DNA of 64,000 nt from Pyrinomonas sp040289685 (GCF_040289685.1 NZ_PSLQ01000006.1:1-64000); one strand, 5' to 3'. Shown: positions 26,697 to 36,175, numbered from the stretch's first letter. A program made the numbers and translations. The notes: generated by a model from the letters alone, not told the origin.

Positions 26697-28616
26697 CTAT
26701 CCGCCCGAAAGCGCCGGTAGGATGATCAACTCTTGGCCGGCAGACAACGGCGCGTCCAAACCGCCGAGCGCGCGCACGTCCTCTTCGCCGATGAAGAGGT
26801 TGATCGATGGGAGCAGACCTCCGTCGGGCGCGATGATCTGATCCACAAGTTGCGGAGATCGCTGGCGGAGTTGAACGAGAGCTTCGCCCACCGTGCGCGC
26901 TTCGACTTCGATTCGATCGGCGCCGCCAGTTAGTTCGAGGAACATGCCCGGAACGCAAACGACTGGACGCGCGGGCCGCTCCTCCTGCGTCGCGCTCGTT
27001 TGCGCCAACGCGATGGCGCGCAGTTGATCATCCGTGCGCGCATCGACGAAGGCGCGAAAATCCGTTGCGCCTTCGGACTTGGCTGCAAGCCACGCTTCGA
27101 CTAAACGTCCGATGACCTCGGCGATCTGATCTTCCGGCACGCGGCGCAGCAGCGGTTTGCCGATGGCCGTTTTGGTTCCGAGCCCGCCGCGCAAACACAC
27201 GTCATAGGCTTCCACGCGCACGCCCTTGATAGGGTGCGTGGTCGTTGTTCCTTGCAGCCCTATATCGCCGACCCAATGGTGCGCGCAAGCGTGCGGACAT
27301 CCATCCATGAAGATGCGCAGCGTTTGAACCTCTGTGCCGAAACGGCGCTCCAGTTCGGCCAGTATCTCGCGGAGCTTGCCTTTGGTCTCGGCCACCGAGT
27401 AGTTGCAGAAGCGATGGTCGGTGCAAGCGATGGAACGCCCGTAGATCGGATTGATGTGCGGCGAAAGACCAATCTCTGCCAAGCGCGCGCTCAACCAATC
27501 CAATCGGCTCTCGGGTATCCCCGTGATGATCAAGTTCTGCAAGCGCGTAAAGCGCACATCTCCGCCGAGCGCGCCCACCGCTTCGCCGAGGGCGATCAGT
27601 TGGTCGCCGCTCACCCAACCCATCGGAACCGGCACGCCCATGTAGAAGAAACCTTCGCGCTTTTCAGCATGCACGCCCATGTGGTCCGAATCGGCCGTCG
27701 GCAAAGGCGCGCGCCCGTCGCACAGTTTGCGTCCGAGCCGCTCTTCGACCATGGCGCGCACGCCTTCCGGCCCATAGTCATCAACCAAAAACTTGATGCG
27801 CGCTTTGGCGCGGCTGACGCGGTAGCGCAAGTTGTGCTGCCATACATCGGTGATGGCGCGCAGCACTTCGACGGCTTCTTCCGGATGGATGAGAACGCCG
27901 AGATCGCGCGCCAGACGCGGCGTCGAGGAGAGTCCACCGCCGACGCGCACGGCGAACGCCGGCTGCCCGCCGCGGAGCGTGCCGATCAGCGCGACGTCGT
28001 GGATCTCGGGCGCGTTGCATTGGGCCGGACAGGCGCTGATCGTGTACTTGTGTTTGCGCGGCAGATTCGAGTAGTCGCGGTTGCCGTAGAAGAAACGGGC
28101 CACCTCGTCGATCACCGGGCGCACGTCGAATATTTCCGCCCGATCCACTCCGGCGACCGGACAGCTCGTCACGTTGCGCACGGTGTCACCCTCGCCGCCG
28201 ACGGTGGTTAGCCCGGTCGCCGTGATCTCTTCGAGCACGCGCGGCAGCTCCTCGAGCCGCACCCAGTGGAACTGTATCCCTTGGCGCGTGGTCAATTCTC
28301 CGTAGTTCTTCCCGTAGCGCTGCGACAAACGCCCGAGCGCGATCAATTGTTCGGGCTCGAGGCGTCCGCCGGGCACCTTGACGCGCACCATGAAGGTCCC
28401 GACCTTCGGTTTATCGTGCGTCAACCCCCACCAGTTGAGCCGCACGATGTCCTCTTCGGGGATCGCTCCGTAGCCGCGCGCGATCAGCGCCGGCAGCTCC
28501 TCGATGATGTCGAGCGGGAACTTCTCATGCTTCAAACGCTCGATCGAATTGCGCTTGTGGACCAGTTCCCATGTCGGCTCGACGCGGCTTCTGTCGCTCG
28601 TACGCGAAACGGTCAT
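26697..28616 (-). CDS. Sulfite/nitrite reductase (sirohaem) fused to a CysO/MoaD-like sulfur carrier
   Basis: 639 aa. Residues 1 to about 540 form a sirohaem/4Fe-4S reductase: TTRQGIQFHWV, CPVAGVDRAEIFD, the cluster ligands ACTDHRFCNY (C-x5-C) and GCPHACAHHWVGDIG (C-x3-C). The last ~90 residues are a ubiquitin-like carrier: a strand with INLFIGEEDVRALGG, then LIILPALSGG as the very C-terminus, very like M. tuberculosis CysO, whose terminal Gly-Gly becomes a thiocarboxylate. Usual reductases of this class end before the added domain. Operon with cysH and a sirohaem gene favours sulfite as substrate. Carrier loading directly with the sulfide produced is inference. Confidence 0.92.
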   Translation of the reverse strand: MTVSRTSDRSRVEPTWELVHKRNSIERLKHEKFPLDIIEELPALIARGYGAIPEEDIVRLNWWGLTHDKPKVGTFMVRVKVPGGRLEPEQLIALGRLSQRYGKNYGELTTRQGIQFHWVRLEELPRVLEEITATGLTTVGGEGDTVRNVTSCPVAGVDRAEIFDVRPVIDEVARFFYGNRDYSNLPRKHKYTISACPAQCNAPEIHDVALIGTLRGGQPAFAVRVGGGLSSTPRLARDLGVLIHPEEAVEVLRAITDVWQHNLRYRVSRAKARIKFLVDDYGPEGVRAMVEERLGRKLCDGRAPLPTADSDHMGVHAEKREGFFYMGVPVPMGWVSGDQLIALGEAVGALGGDVRFTRLQNLIITGIPESRLDWLSARLAEIGLSPHINPIYGRSIACTDHRFCNYSVAETKGKLREILAELERRFGTEVQTLRIFMDGCPHACAHHWVGDIGLQGTTTTHPIKGVRVEAYDVCLRGGLGTKTAIGKPLLRRVPEDQIAEVIGRLVEAWLAAKSEGATDFRAFVDARTDDQLRAIALAQTSATQEERPARPVVCVPGMFLELTGGADRIEVEARTVGEALVQLRQRSPQLVDQIIAPDGGLLPSINLFIGEEDVRALGGLDAPLSAGQELIILPALSGG

Positions 28617-28762
28617 CGCCTCGGCCCCGCCCGATCTGTGTTCAATATAACGGAAGTAATGTAAATCATAACGACGCCAGTGTCAAGCCGGTTTCGCGCC
28701 CTCCTTGACCGTCAGTGCGGGGCGCTCTTCACTGCGGTTTACGAGAACGAGTCCGCTTGGGG

Positions 28763-31303
28763 TCAGCGCAAGCGTGCGACGCTCGTTTCCAGCTCGCGTG
28801 TGACCGCTGCTGGGTCTTGGTCAGCGGAGAATCTTTGCGGCCCGCCGATGCAGAGGCGAACGTGCCCGTGTGGGGCGGTGCGGCGCCTTTGTTCTTTCAG
28901 TTCGAAGAGACCTTCGAGTTTGATTGGGACGACTGGGACACAGAGTTGCGTAGCGAGCAGGCCGACGCCTTTGCGGAAAGGTTCCATCTTTCCGGTTTCG
29001 GTGCGCCGTCCTTCGGGAAAGACGAGCAGGCTCCAGCCGCGATCGATCAGCTCGCCAGCGACCGAGAAGCTGCGACGAAAACCGCTTCGCTGCGGCAGCG
29101 GAAAGACGTTGAAGAGCGCGACGACTAGCGCGTACTGCGCGATGAGTCGCAAGCGCGTAAGGAGCGGGAGCGAAGGGTCGGGCCAGCGCCACGCGCGAAG
29201 CAGTTCGCCGTCCATGGCGATGGCCAACCGGTGGCGAAAGCGTGGCGGAAGGGCGACCAAGATCAACGCCTGATCGACCATGGTGACGTGGTTGGCGATA
29301 AACAGCGCTGGGGCTGAAAGCTCGCGCAAGCGTTCGCGCCCCGTGATCTGCGGGTGTGCCATCAAGCGGACGAGCGGCCAGACGAGCGCGTAGAAGAAAG
29401 CCACGCGGATCCATGTGAACGGGAATCGTCGCGGCCAATCGGCGTACGGATAGCGTGGCGAGGCGACGCCGACGCGATCGCGCTGGATCATCCGTTCGAG
29501 ATCAGCGACCGTCGTCTCGTCCGTGATCATCTGTTCGTCAAGCGAAACTTGGAATCTATCTTCGAGCAGGCTCAAAAGTTCGACCCGTCCGAAGGAGTCA
29601 AGCCCAAGATCGGTCGCCAGTTTCGCTTCCGGCGGCACGCGCTTGTTTCCCGTCGCGTCTGCAAGTTGCGCGACGAGGTCGCCCAATCCGTGCGCGGCGC
29701 GCTCTGACGTGCCGAGGCGGGCGCGCACTTCGTGGCGCTTGATCTTCTGCGTCGGCGTGCGCGGGAAATCCGGCTCCGGCCAGATGGCCCAGCGGCGTAT
29801 GCGTTGATGCGGAGCGAGCATCCCGTTGGCCTGTTCGACGGCGCGTGCTGCCGCGCGCGTCGCGTCGGCGGTGGTGTCGGCGAGCAGCAGAACTGCCAGA
29901 GGCTCTTCGCGCCCATCCTCTTCGAGACGAACGACGCACGCATCGCGCACTTCGGGTTGACGACGGAGCGCCGCTTCCAGATCCTCTGGGTAGACGTTCA
30001 TGCCCGCCGCGGTGACGATCACGTCTTTGCGCCGCCCTTTGAAGATGATGTTCCCTTCGGCGTCGAGTTCGCCGAGATCGCCCGTGTGCAACCAGCCTTG
30101 ATCGTCAACGGCGGGTTCCAAGCGTCCGGTCCAATAACCGCGCGCCACTGCCTCACCGCGCACGAGTATTTCGCCGTTTTCGGCGAGTTTGATCTCGCTC
30201 GATGGCAGCGCGCGCCCTACGGTGCCGCTTCGTGCTCTGAACGGATGATTGAGCGCGATGAGCGCCGCCGTTTCGGTCATCCCATAACCTTGGATGACGA
30301 CGAAGCCGAGCCGTCGCCAAAAGCTCTCCGTCTCGGGACGCAACGTCGCGCCGCCGACGATGAAAGCCCAGAACTTCCAACCGAAGAGCTTATGGACTTC
30401 GCGAAACGCGAGCCAACGTTTAATTGCCGACATGTGCGCCGCGCGGTCGAGCAACCGCCGCTTCTTGTCCAAGATCCCACGCGCTGCCCACTCGCGCTCG
30501 ATCTGTTCGCGCATGCTGTCGAGCAGGCGCGGGACGGCGACGATCACCGAGATTCGTTCGCGTTTGACCGTCGCGATCACCTCCGCTGGATTGAGCGAGC
30601 GCTGAAAGTGGACCTCGCCGCCGATGAGCGGCGGGATGAAGAGCCCCATGAATTGACCGAAGACGTGGCTCAAGGGGACGAGATCGAGAAAGCGGATCGG
30701 GTGGACCGGCCGTTCCCACTTGAGATATCGCTGCGCTTCGCGTTCGATCGGTGCGAGGTTGGCGAGTATGTTGTGGTGTGTCAGGCAGACGCCACGCGGT
30801 TCGGCCGTGGTTCCCGACGTGTAGATGATCTCTGCGATGTCGTCCGCATCGCTCTGGTCCAGCGGAAGCGGTTCGGTCGGATGACGCGCCGCTTGTTGAA
30901 GCAGCATCGCAAGCGTCACGGCCCGCTCTTCTACGCGTTGCGCTGCGTCGTGCAAGAGCAGTTTGGCTTGCGTTTGGGCGAGCACTCGCGCGCGCAAGTC
31001 GTCAGGGGTGCCGACATCGAGCGGGACCACTGCCGCGCCGCGCAGGCAGCATCCCCAGAAAGCGGCTGCCCACTCGGCGGAGTTGGCCGCCCAGAGGATG
31101 ACGCGGTCGCCGCGTTGGATGCCGCGCGCTTCGAGTTCGCGGGCGACCTGTCGCGCGGTATCCACAACCCAGCGATAGGAACGGCGCACGGTGCGCAGTC
31201 CGCTCCGCTCGGCAAACGCCGTGGCGTCGCCGTGGCGAGCGTAAACGTCAAGCAGACGTGCGAGCGTCCTTCTCACTTTTCGCCCTCGCTTTCGGGGAGC
31301 CAT
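28763..31303 (-). CDS. Adenylation-ACP-acyltransferase fusion (lipid assembly)
   Basis: About 846 aa with three domains: an AMP-binding ligase (about 10-500; IIYTSGTTAEPRGVCLTHHN, YGMTETAAL, GDLGELDAEGNIIFKGRRKD), an acyl carrier domain (about 530-600; phosphopantetheine Ser in LGLDSFGRVEL), and a PlsC-type acyltransferase (about 640-846; ANHVTMVDQA for HxxxxD and FPEGRRTETGKM). It would activate a fatty acid, load it on the built-in carrier and transfer it to a lipid acceptor; acceptor identity is unknown. I start at ATG 31303; an upstream TTG at 31345 is less likely. Divergent from pyrR. Confidence 0.9.
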   Translation of the reverse strand: MAPRKRGRKVRRTLARLLDVYARHGDATAFAERSGLRTVRRSYRWVVDTARQVARELEARGIQRGDRVILWAANSAEWAAAFWGCCLRGAAVVPLDVGTPDDLRARVLAQTQAKLLLHDAAQRVEERAVTLAMLLQQAARHPTEPLPLDQSDADDIAEIIYTSGTTAEPRGVCLTHHNILANLAPIEREAQRYLKWERPVHPIRFLDLVPLSHVFGQFMGLFIPPLIGGEVHFQRSLNPAEVIATVKRERISVIVAVPRLLDSMREQIEREWAARGILDKKRRLLDRAAHMSAIKRWLAFREVHKLFGWKFWAFIVGGATLRPETESFWRRLGFVVIQGYGMTETAALIALNHPFRARSGTVGRALPSSEIKLAENGEILVRGEAVARGYWTGRLEPAVDDQGWLHTGDLGELDAEGNIIFKGRRKDVIVTAAGMNVYPEDLEAALRRQPEVRDACVVRLEEDGREEPLAVLLLADTTADATRAAARAVEQANGMLAPHQRIRRWAIWPEPDFPRTPTQKIKRHEVRARLGTSERAAHGLGDLVAQLADATGNKRVPPEAKLATDLGLDSFGRVELLSLLEDRFQVSLDEQMITDETTVADLERMIQRDRVGVASPRYPYADWPRRFPFTWIRVAFFYALVWPLVRLMAHPQITGRERLRELSAPALFIANHVTMVDQALILVALPPRFRHRLAIAMDGELLRAWRWPDPSLPLLTRLRLIAQYALVVALFNVFPLPQRSGFRRSFSVAGELIDRGWSLLVFPEGRRTETGKMEPFRKGVGLLATQLCVPVVPIKLEGLFELKEQRRRTAPHGHVRLCIGGPQRFSADQDPAAVTRELETSVARLR

Positions 31304-31445
31304 CTCGGCAAGATCATTTTCGGCTCCGGCTGCGCCCGACCGCAAGTCGAGCCGCAGCGCCCGAGTTTCGCTTCGGTTCGATGCGCGTTACGCCCCGCCA
31401 AACGTTTTGTTCGATTCCGGCTTTGTGCTAGACTTCGGCGCCGGG

Positions 31446-32009
31446 ATGGAGTTCATCGAAAAATCGCGCATCATGGATGAAGTGCGCGTCAACCGCGCGT
31501 TGGCTCGACTCGCCTCCGAGATCGTCGAAGACAATCAAGGCGTGCAAGACCTCTACTTGATCGGCATTCGCCGACGCGGGGTGCCATTGGCCGAGCGCAT
31601 CGCCGACAAGATCGCCGATCTCGAAGGCGTGCGCCCGCCGGTCGGGACGCTGGACATCACGCTCTATCGCGATGATCTTTCAACCGTCGGTCCGAATCCG
31701 GTGGTCAACCGCACAGAGCTGCCGCTCGGCGTTGTGGATCGAAACATCGTCTTGGTTGATGATGTGCTCTATACAGGGCGGACGATTCGCGCCGCGCTCG
31801 ATCAATTGATCGACTTCGGGCGCCCGCGCCGCGTTCGCTTGGCCGTCTTGATCGACCGCGGCAAAGAGCATCGCGAGCTGCCAATTCAGGCCGATTTCGT
31901 CGGCAAATTCGTGCCGACCAAAAAGAGCGAGATCATCAAGGTGATGCTCACCGAGTTCGACGAAGAGGAGGGGGTCGCCATTGTCGAGCGGCCCGGGACG
32001 CGAACTTGA
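31446..32009 (+). CDS. pyrR: PyrR: pyr operon attenuator/uracil phosphoribosyltransferase
   Basis: 187 aa PRT-fold protein. MEFIEKSRIMDEVRVNRAL is the family N-terminus, the PRPP loop is VLVDDVLYTGRTIRAALD, and GIRRRGVPLAERIA and LIDRGKEHRELPI follow the PyrR pattern. PyrR senses UMP and binds pyr mRNA to promote termination, with secondary UPRTase activity. It is followed by pyrB and pyrC, with an intrinsic terminator in the junction, consistent with an attenuation role. Start 31446 fits the family; an upstream in-frame start at 31407 would add a non-conserved tail. Confidence 0.93.
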   Translation: MEFIEKSRIMDEVRVNRALARLASEIVEDNQGVQDLYLIGIRRRGVPLAERIADKIADLEGVRPPVGTLDITLYRDDLSTVGPNPVVNRTELPLGVVDRNIVLVDDVLYTGRTIRAALDQLIDFGRPRRVRLAVLIDRGKEHRELPIQADFVGKFVPTKKSEIIKVMLTEFDEEEGVAIVERPGTRT

Positions 32010-32022
32010 TAGGGATCGAACG

Positions 32023-32049
32023 AAGCGGCTCCGCGGAGCCGCTTTTTTT
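32023..32049 (+). terminator. Attenuator-like intrinsic terminator between pyrR and pyrB
   Basis: AAGCGGCTC (32023-32031) pairs with GAGCCGCTT (32036-32044) around a CGCG loop, followed by a run of seven T (32043-32049). It is placed between the pyrR stop and the pyrB ATG (32087). An upstream AGCGGC (about 31987-31992) could pair instead with the 3' arm GCCGCT, giving an antiterminator. No sequence matching the classical PyrR-binding loop was recognised. Confidence 0.75.
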
Positions 32050-32086
32050 GGGCCGCGCGGTTGTTCGAGCGAGCGACGGATCAGCG

Positions 32087-33079
32087 ATGTTTGCGCGCAA
32101 GGATTTGCTCGGCATACGCGACCTGACGGCGGATGAGATCACGCATCTGCTCGACGTTGCCGAGTCTTTCCGCGATATCTCGCAGCGCGAGATCAAAAAG
32201 GTGCCGGCGCTGCGCGGGCGCACGGTGATCAACCTTTTCTTCGAGCCTTCGACGCGCACGCGCACGTCGTTTGAGATCGCTGCCAAAAGGCTCTCCGCCG
32301 ACACGATCAACATCAGTGCCTCAAGTTCAAGTGTCGTCAAGGGCGAAACGCTGCTCGACACGGCGCGCAATCTTGAAGCGATGGCGCCCGACCTGCTCGT
32401 CATTCGCCATCCATCGGCGGGCGCGCCCCATATGCTTGCGCGCATCTGCCGTGCCGGCGTGATCAACGCGGGCGATGGCGCGAACGAACATCCGACGCAG
32501 GCGCTGCTCGATGCCTTGACCATACGGCAGCACAAGGGACGGATCGCCGGTCTCAAAGTGGCCATCATCGGCGACATCCTCCACTCGCGCGTCGCGCGCT
32601 CGAACGCCTACCTGCTGACCAAACTCGGCGCTGAAGTCCGTTTGACCGGACCAGGGCCGCTCGTCCCAGAGGCTTTCGGCGCACTGACCGAAGGCGGACT
32701 GCGGTTGGAGCGAAACGTCGAACGCGCGCTCGAGGGAGCCGACGTCATCATCGTCTTGCGCATCCAGCGCGAGCGTCAAGATGCGGCCTTCTTCCCGTCT
32801 TTGCGCGAGTACGCGGTCCACTACGGCCTCAACCTGAAGAGATTGGAACGCACGGCGCCCGATTCGATCGTGATGCATCCGGGTCCGATCAATCGCGGCA
32901 TCGAGATCGCTTCGGAGGTCGCCGACGGGTCGCGGTCGCTCATACTGGACCAAGTAGCCAACGGACTCGCCGTGCGTATGGCCGTGCTCTACCTTTTGCT
33001 CGGTGGCGGCGTCTCATCCCACGGCGACGAAACGGCGCGTCCGCCCGTCTCGGCTGTGGCCGACGAACGGCGCGCGTAA
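32087..33079 (+). CDS. pyrB: Aspartate carbamoyltransferase catalytic chain
   Basis: 330 aa. The carbamoyl-phosphate site FFEPSTRTRTSFEIAAK, the aspartate-side HPTQALLDALTI and HPGPINRGIEI are all present. It makes N-carbamoyl-aspartate, the committed pyrimidine step. I start at 32087 (MFARKDLLGI) since an in-frame ATG at 32006 would run through the terminator hairpin and precede the conserved N-terminus. No pyrI follows, so it is probably of the unregulated or pyrC-associated class. Confidence 0.94.
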   Translation: MFARKDLLGIRDLTADEITHLLDVAESFRDISQREIKKVPALRGRTVINLFFEPSTRTRTSFEIAAKRLSADTINISASSSSVVKGETLLDTARNLEAMAPDLLVIRHPSAGAPHMLARICRAGVINAGDGANEHPTQALLDALTIRQHKGRIAGLKVAIIGDILHSRVARSNAYLLTKLGAEVRLTGPGPLVPEAFGALTEGGLRLERNVERALEGADVIIVLRIQRERQDAAFFPSLREYAVHYGLNLKRLERTAPDSIVMHPGPINRGIEIASEVADGSRSLILDQVANGLAVRMAVLYLLLGGGVSSHGDETARPPVSAVADERRA

Positions 33080-33218
33080 AAAGCGGCCGATGCGGCGCGC
33101 GAAGCTTCGCGCCGGAGCGTTGCGCGCGAGTTGGCGGTTGTGCGCTCGACGCGCGAAGCTTGAAAGGGTGAGAGGTTTATCGAGGGATCCGAGACCAGAT
33201 CGTTTCAACGACTTCAAG

Positions 33219-34553
33219 ATGAAACTGCTGATCGCCAACGGTTACTTGATCGATCCGACGCAAGGGATCAACGCTGGAAAGAGCCTATTGATCGAAGACG
33301 GGCGCGTCGTCGGCACGATGAGCCATTCCGATCCGGTGCCAGAAGACGCGATCTTGTTCGATGCTACGGGATTGATCGTTGCGCCTGGCTTCATCGACCT
33401 TCACGTTCACCTGCGCGAGCCGGGGCAAGAGTACAAAGAGACGATCGCCACGGGCGCGGCTGCCGCGGTAGCCGGTGGCTGGACCAGCATCTGCGCCATG
33501 CCCAACACCGATCCGATCAACGATAACGCCGCCGTCACACGCTTCATCGTCGAACAGGCGGCGCGCGCCGGTTTGGCCAATGTCTTCCCAATCGGTGCGA
33601 TCACCAAAGGATCGCGCGGCGAAGAGTTGGCCGAGATGGGCGAGATGCGCGAGGCGGGCATCGTCGCCGTCTCCGATGATGGACGCCCTGTCCCTTCGGC
33701 GGGCATGATGCGTCGTGCGATGGAGTATGCGCGCGGGTTCGACTTGCCGGTAGTGGACCACTGCGAAGACCGATCGCTGGCTGCTGGCGGTGTGATGCAC
33801 GAAGGAGTTTGGTCTTTGCGCTTGGGGTTGCGCGGCATCCCAGCGCTGGCTGAAGAGTTGGATGCGTGGCGCGATTGCGCCTTGGCTGAACTCACGGGCG
33901 CGCGCGTGCACATCGCGCATGTCTCCACGCGCGGCGCCATCGAAGCCGTGCGCCGCGCCAAGGAACGCGGAGCGACGGTGACGTGCGAAGTGACGCCGCA
34001 TCACTTCACGTTGACGGATGAGGCCGTAGATGGCTACGACACGAACACCAAGATGAATCCGCCGCTTCGCAGCCGCGACCATCTGGAGGCGGTCCTCGAA
34101 GGGCTGCGCGACGGGACCGTGGATGCCATCGCCACCGATCACGCGCCGCACCACGCGGATGAAAAAGCTTTGGAGTTCGATCGCGCGCCGTTCGGCATCA
34201 CGGGGCTGGAGACGGCAATCGGGCTGGCTTTCGATCGTCTCGTCCATCGCGGCGACATCAGTCTGGAACGATTGGTCGACCTTTGCGCGACCAACCCGGC
34301 GCGCATCTTCGGTCTCGAAGGGCGCGGCACGCTACGCGCAGGGGCGTGGGGCGATGTAACGGTGCTCGATCCAACGCTCCGTTGGACCTTCGAGGCGCGC
34401 CGCTCTCGTTCGAAGAGCCGCAACACGCCTTTCGATGGTTGGACCTTTCAGGGCGCTGCGGTTGCGACCATCGTCGCCGGACGAGTGCTCTACGTTCATC
34501 CTTCGGCGGAAGGGCGTTTGCGTCCCGCCGCACCAGCTTACGATGTCGGTTGA
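33219..34553 (+). CDS. pyrC: Dihydroorotase
   Basis: 444 aa type I dihydroorotase. The binuclear metal site is visible: GFIDLHVHLREPGQEYKET (HxH), VVDHCEDRSL, HIAHVSTRGAIE, and the catalytic Asp in AIATDHAPHHADEK. It closes carbamoyl-aspartate to dihydroorotate after PyrB. The start is ATG 33219 (MKLLIANGYLIDP), 139 nt after pyrB; no family sequence precedes it. 34554-34823 holds no recognisable gene. Confidence 0.94.
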   Translation: MKLLIANGYLIDPTQGINAGKSLLIEDGRVVGTMSHSDPVPEDAILFDATGLIVAPGFIDLHVHLREPGQEYKETIATGAAAAVAGGWTSICAMPNTDPINDNAAVTRFIVEQAARAGLANVFPIGAITKGSRGEELAEMGEMREAGIVAVSDDGRPVPSAGMMRRAMEYARGFDLPVVDHCEDRSLAAGGVMHEGVWSLRLGLRGIPALAEELDAWRDCALAELTGARVHIAHVSTRGAIEAVRRAKERGATVTCEVTPHHFTLTDEAVDGYDTNTKMNPPLRSRDHLEAVLEGLRDGTVDAIATDHAPHHADEKALEFDRAPFGITGLETAIGLAFDRLVHRGDISLERLVDLCATNPARIFGLEGRGTLRAGAWGDVTVLDPTLRWTFEARRSRSKSRNTPFDGWTFQGAAVATIVAGRVLYVHPSAEGRLRPAAPAYDVG

Positions 34554-34823
34554 ACGGAGAAGCAGGAGCGAACGGGCCGCTTCGCTGACCAGCGAAGATG
34601 CCCTTGGATGCGGGATCGCTAACAAGATGCGAGCCATCATCATGGCCCTATGTGCGCTGGTCGGCGAAGGGGCTCGTGGATGCGGCAGTCTCTGTCCTTT
34701 CGCTCATCCCTTAAATTGATCTGCGCGCAATGCAATCCGCAATCGGTCCGACGGTGAAGTTTGGAAGTTAACACTTCACGCGGTTTGAAGTCGCTGAACG
34801 GATTGATTGACTTATACGAGGTC

Positions 34824-35315
34824 CTATTGACATTTGACCAATGTGGGCGCGCGTCCGCGTTCGAGCGCGAAGGTCCCGATCTGCTCTTGCGTGTCGGTGA
34901 GCGTCACGGTTAAGGTCATGCGTTCGCCTTGGACGCGCCCCGTGTAGCGCGCCGGGTGTTCATCTTTGACGCCGACGCGCGTCGGGCCGGGCGTCTCGCG
35001 CACGTGTTTGCCGCTGGCTTCGAATTCGCCGCGATCGTTCAACGCCAACGGTCCTGTGATTTCACCGTGCGCACAGTCGTATTCGACCTGCGCCCCACGC
35101 TCATCAACTTGTAGGCCGATGCCTCGGCCTCCCCAAAGCCCGGTCGCCACGGTTCGCCTTTGCATGCGAGCTTCTTCTCCGGTGGTGGATCGCTTCGTTT
35201 CGGTGGAAGATGGCGCGCGGCGCGTAGCATCCTTGGGGCGCGCGCCGCAAGCTCCGTCTTGGATGTAGAGCGCTGGCAGCATCACAAACGCCACAAACGA
35301 TCCGAGCCTTCTCAT
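34824..35315 (-). CDS. Secreted hypothetical protein
   Basis: 163 aa with a signal peptide (FVAFVMLPALYIQDGACG; the Cys could be a lipobox but the pattern is atypical), a Ser/Thr/Arg linker and a compact beta domain (about 65-160) with VEYDCAHGEITGPLALND, HPARYTGRV and MTLTVTLTDTQEQIGTFAL. I do not recognise a named family. It resembles a small lipocalin- or META-like barrel only in its alternation of strands. The start has GGGAG 9 nt upstream. Monocistronic. Confidence 0.75.
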   Translation of the reverse strand: MRRLGSFVAFVMLPALYIQDGACGARPKDATRRAPSSTETKRSTTGEEARMQRRTVATGLWGGRGIGLQVDERGAQVEYDCAHGEITGPLALNDRGEFEASGKHVRETPGPTRVGVKDEHPARYTGRVQGERMTLTVTLTDTQEQIGTFALERGRAPTLVKCQ

Positions 35316-35779
35316 ACGCTCACACTCCCGCTCATAGGTTTCGATTCTAACGGCGCCGATGTGCTGATGACAACTCGCTAGGTCGGTCGCATTGAACGAA
35401 AGGCCATCGATGGCGGTCGCTGCCTCAATAGAACTTATAAGATTTATAAATGGAAGCGATAAGAATTTTTGTCTTGACAACTGCGGCAGCGCCGCCGTAT
35501 AAAGCCAGACGCTCTGAAAAATACAGAGGGCGGTATGCGCGATCTCGTCGCTCGATCGCGATGCGGATCTTTTCGCGCAAGCGAGGAGCTGCCAGTAGAT
35601 TTATATCCCTCTTGCGATTGAGTTTGATGTTGCTTCTTCATAGGAAGTAGGAAACAGGCAACATCCGAGATTGAAGTGAGCGGTTAGCCAAGTTCCTCGC
35701 GAAAGCTTTCGGCAAGCCGTTATCAGTGAAGGCGGCAATTGAGCCGTTCAGTTCGCATACCCGCTCGATAAAGACACAA

Positions 35780-35815
35780 ACGGAACTTCCCCTTCAAGGG
35801 GCATGAAAGTTCCGT
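35780..35815 (+). ncRNA. Hairpin in the long S8-protease leader
   Basis: ACGGAACTT (35780-35788) pairs perfectly with AAGTTCCGT (35807-35815), enclosing CCCCT-TCA-AGGGG, with a 5-nt bulge CATGA. It lies in the gene-free interval 35316-36466 and may be a terminator of an upstream transcript or part of a structured leader. No poly-T follows. Confidence 0.5.
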
Positions 35816-36125
35816 GCGTCGAGCAAGAGAGCTCTTCAAGACCAAAAGCGATCTCTTCAAAACTTCGGAGGGATCACATCTCGGCTCGAAGGCCATTTTA
35901 ACGAGTGTAGCTTCTCCTTATCGTGCGGCGGAGCTCATAAAACATCCGAAGGAGCGAGGGCTTACCGGGCAGGGCGCTTTCGAGTTCGGTTCGAAAAGCG
36001 GTGAGCTAGCAGTGGTTTCGCGTCAATTTGCCTTTAAGATAGGGAAGGGCACGCCCGAACCCAATGCCTGGGGAGAGACCGACCTCTACCGCCAGCAATC
36101 GGAGACCGCTCCAGCGGACGCGCGG

Positions 36126-36175
36126 TCTCGTCTAGCCAGGAATCCTCCGGCTGCGAGCCGTGGGGAGCGACGAGA
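36126..36175 (+). ncRNA. Conserved structured element, copy B (class unknown)
   Basis: The 29-nt block 36139-36167 matches 95-123 (27 of 29). A closing stem TCTCGTC (36126-36132) with GACGAGA (36169-36175) is perfect here, while copy A can form a different pair (CATCC/GGATG), i.e. the closing helix would differ in sequence but keep pairing. It lies about 290 nt before an S8 protease gene. The interval 35316-36466 otherwise has no supported gene. Confidence 0.5.
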
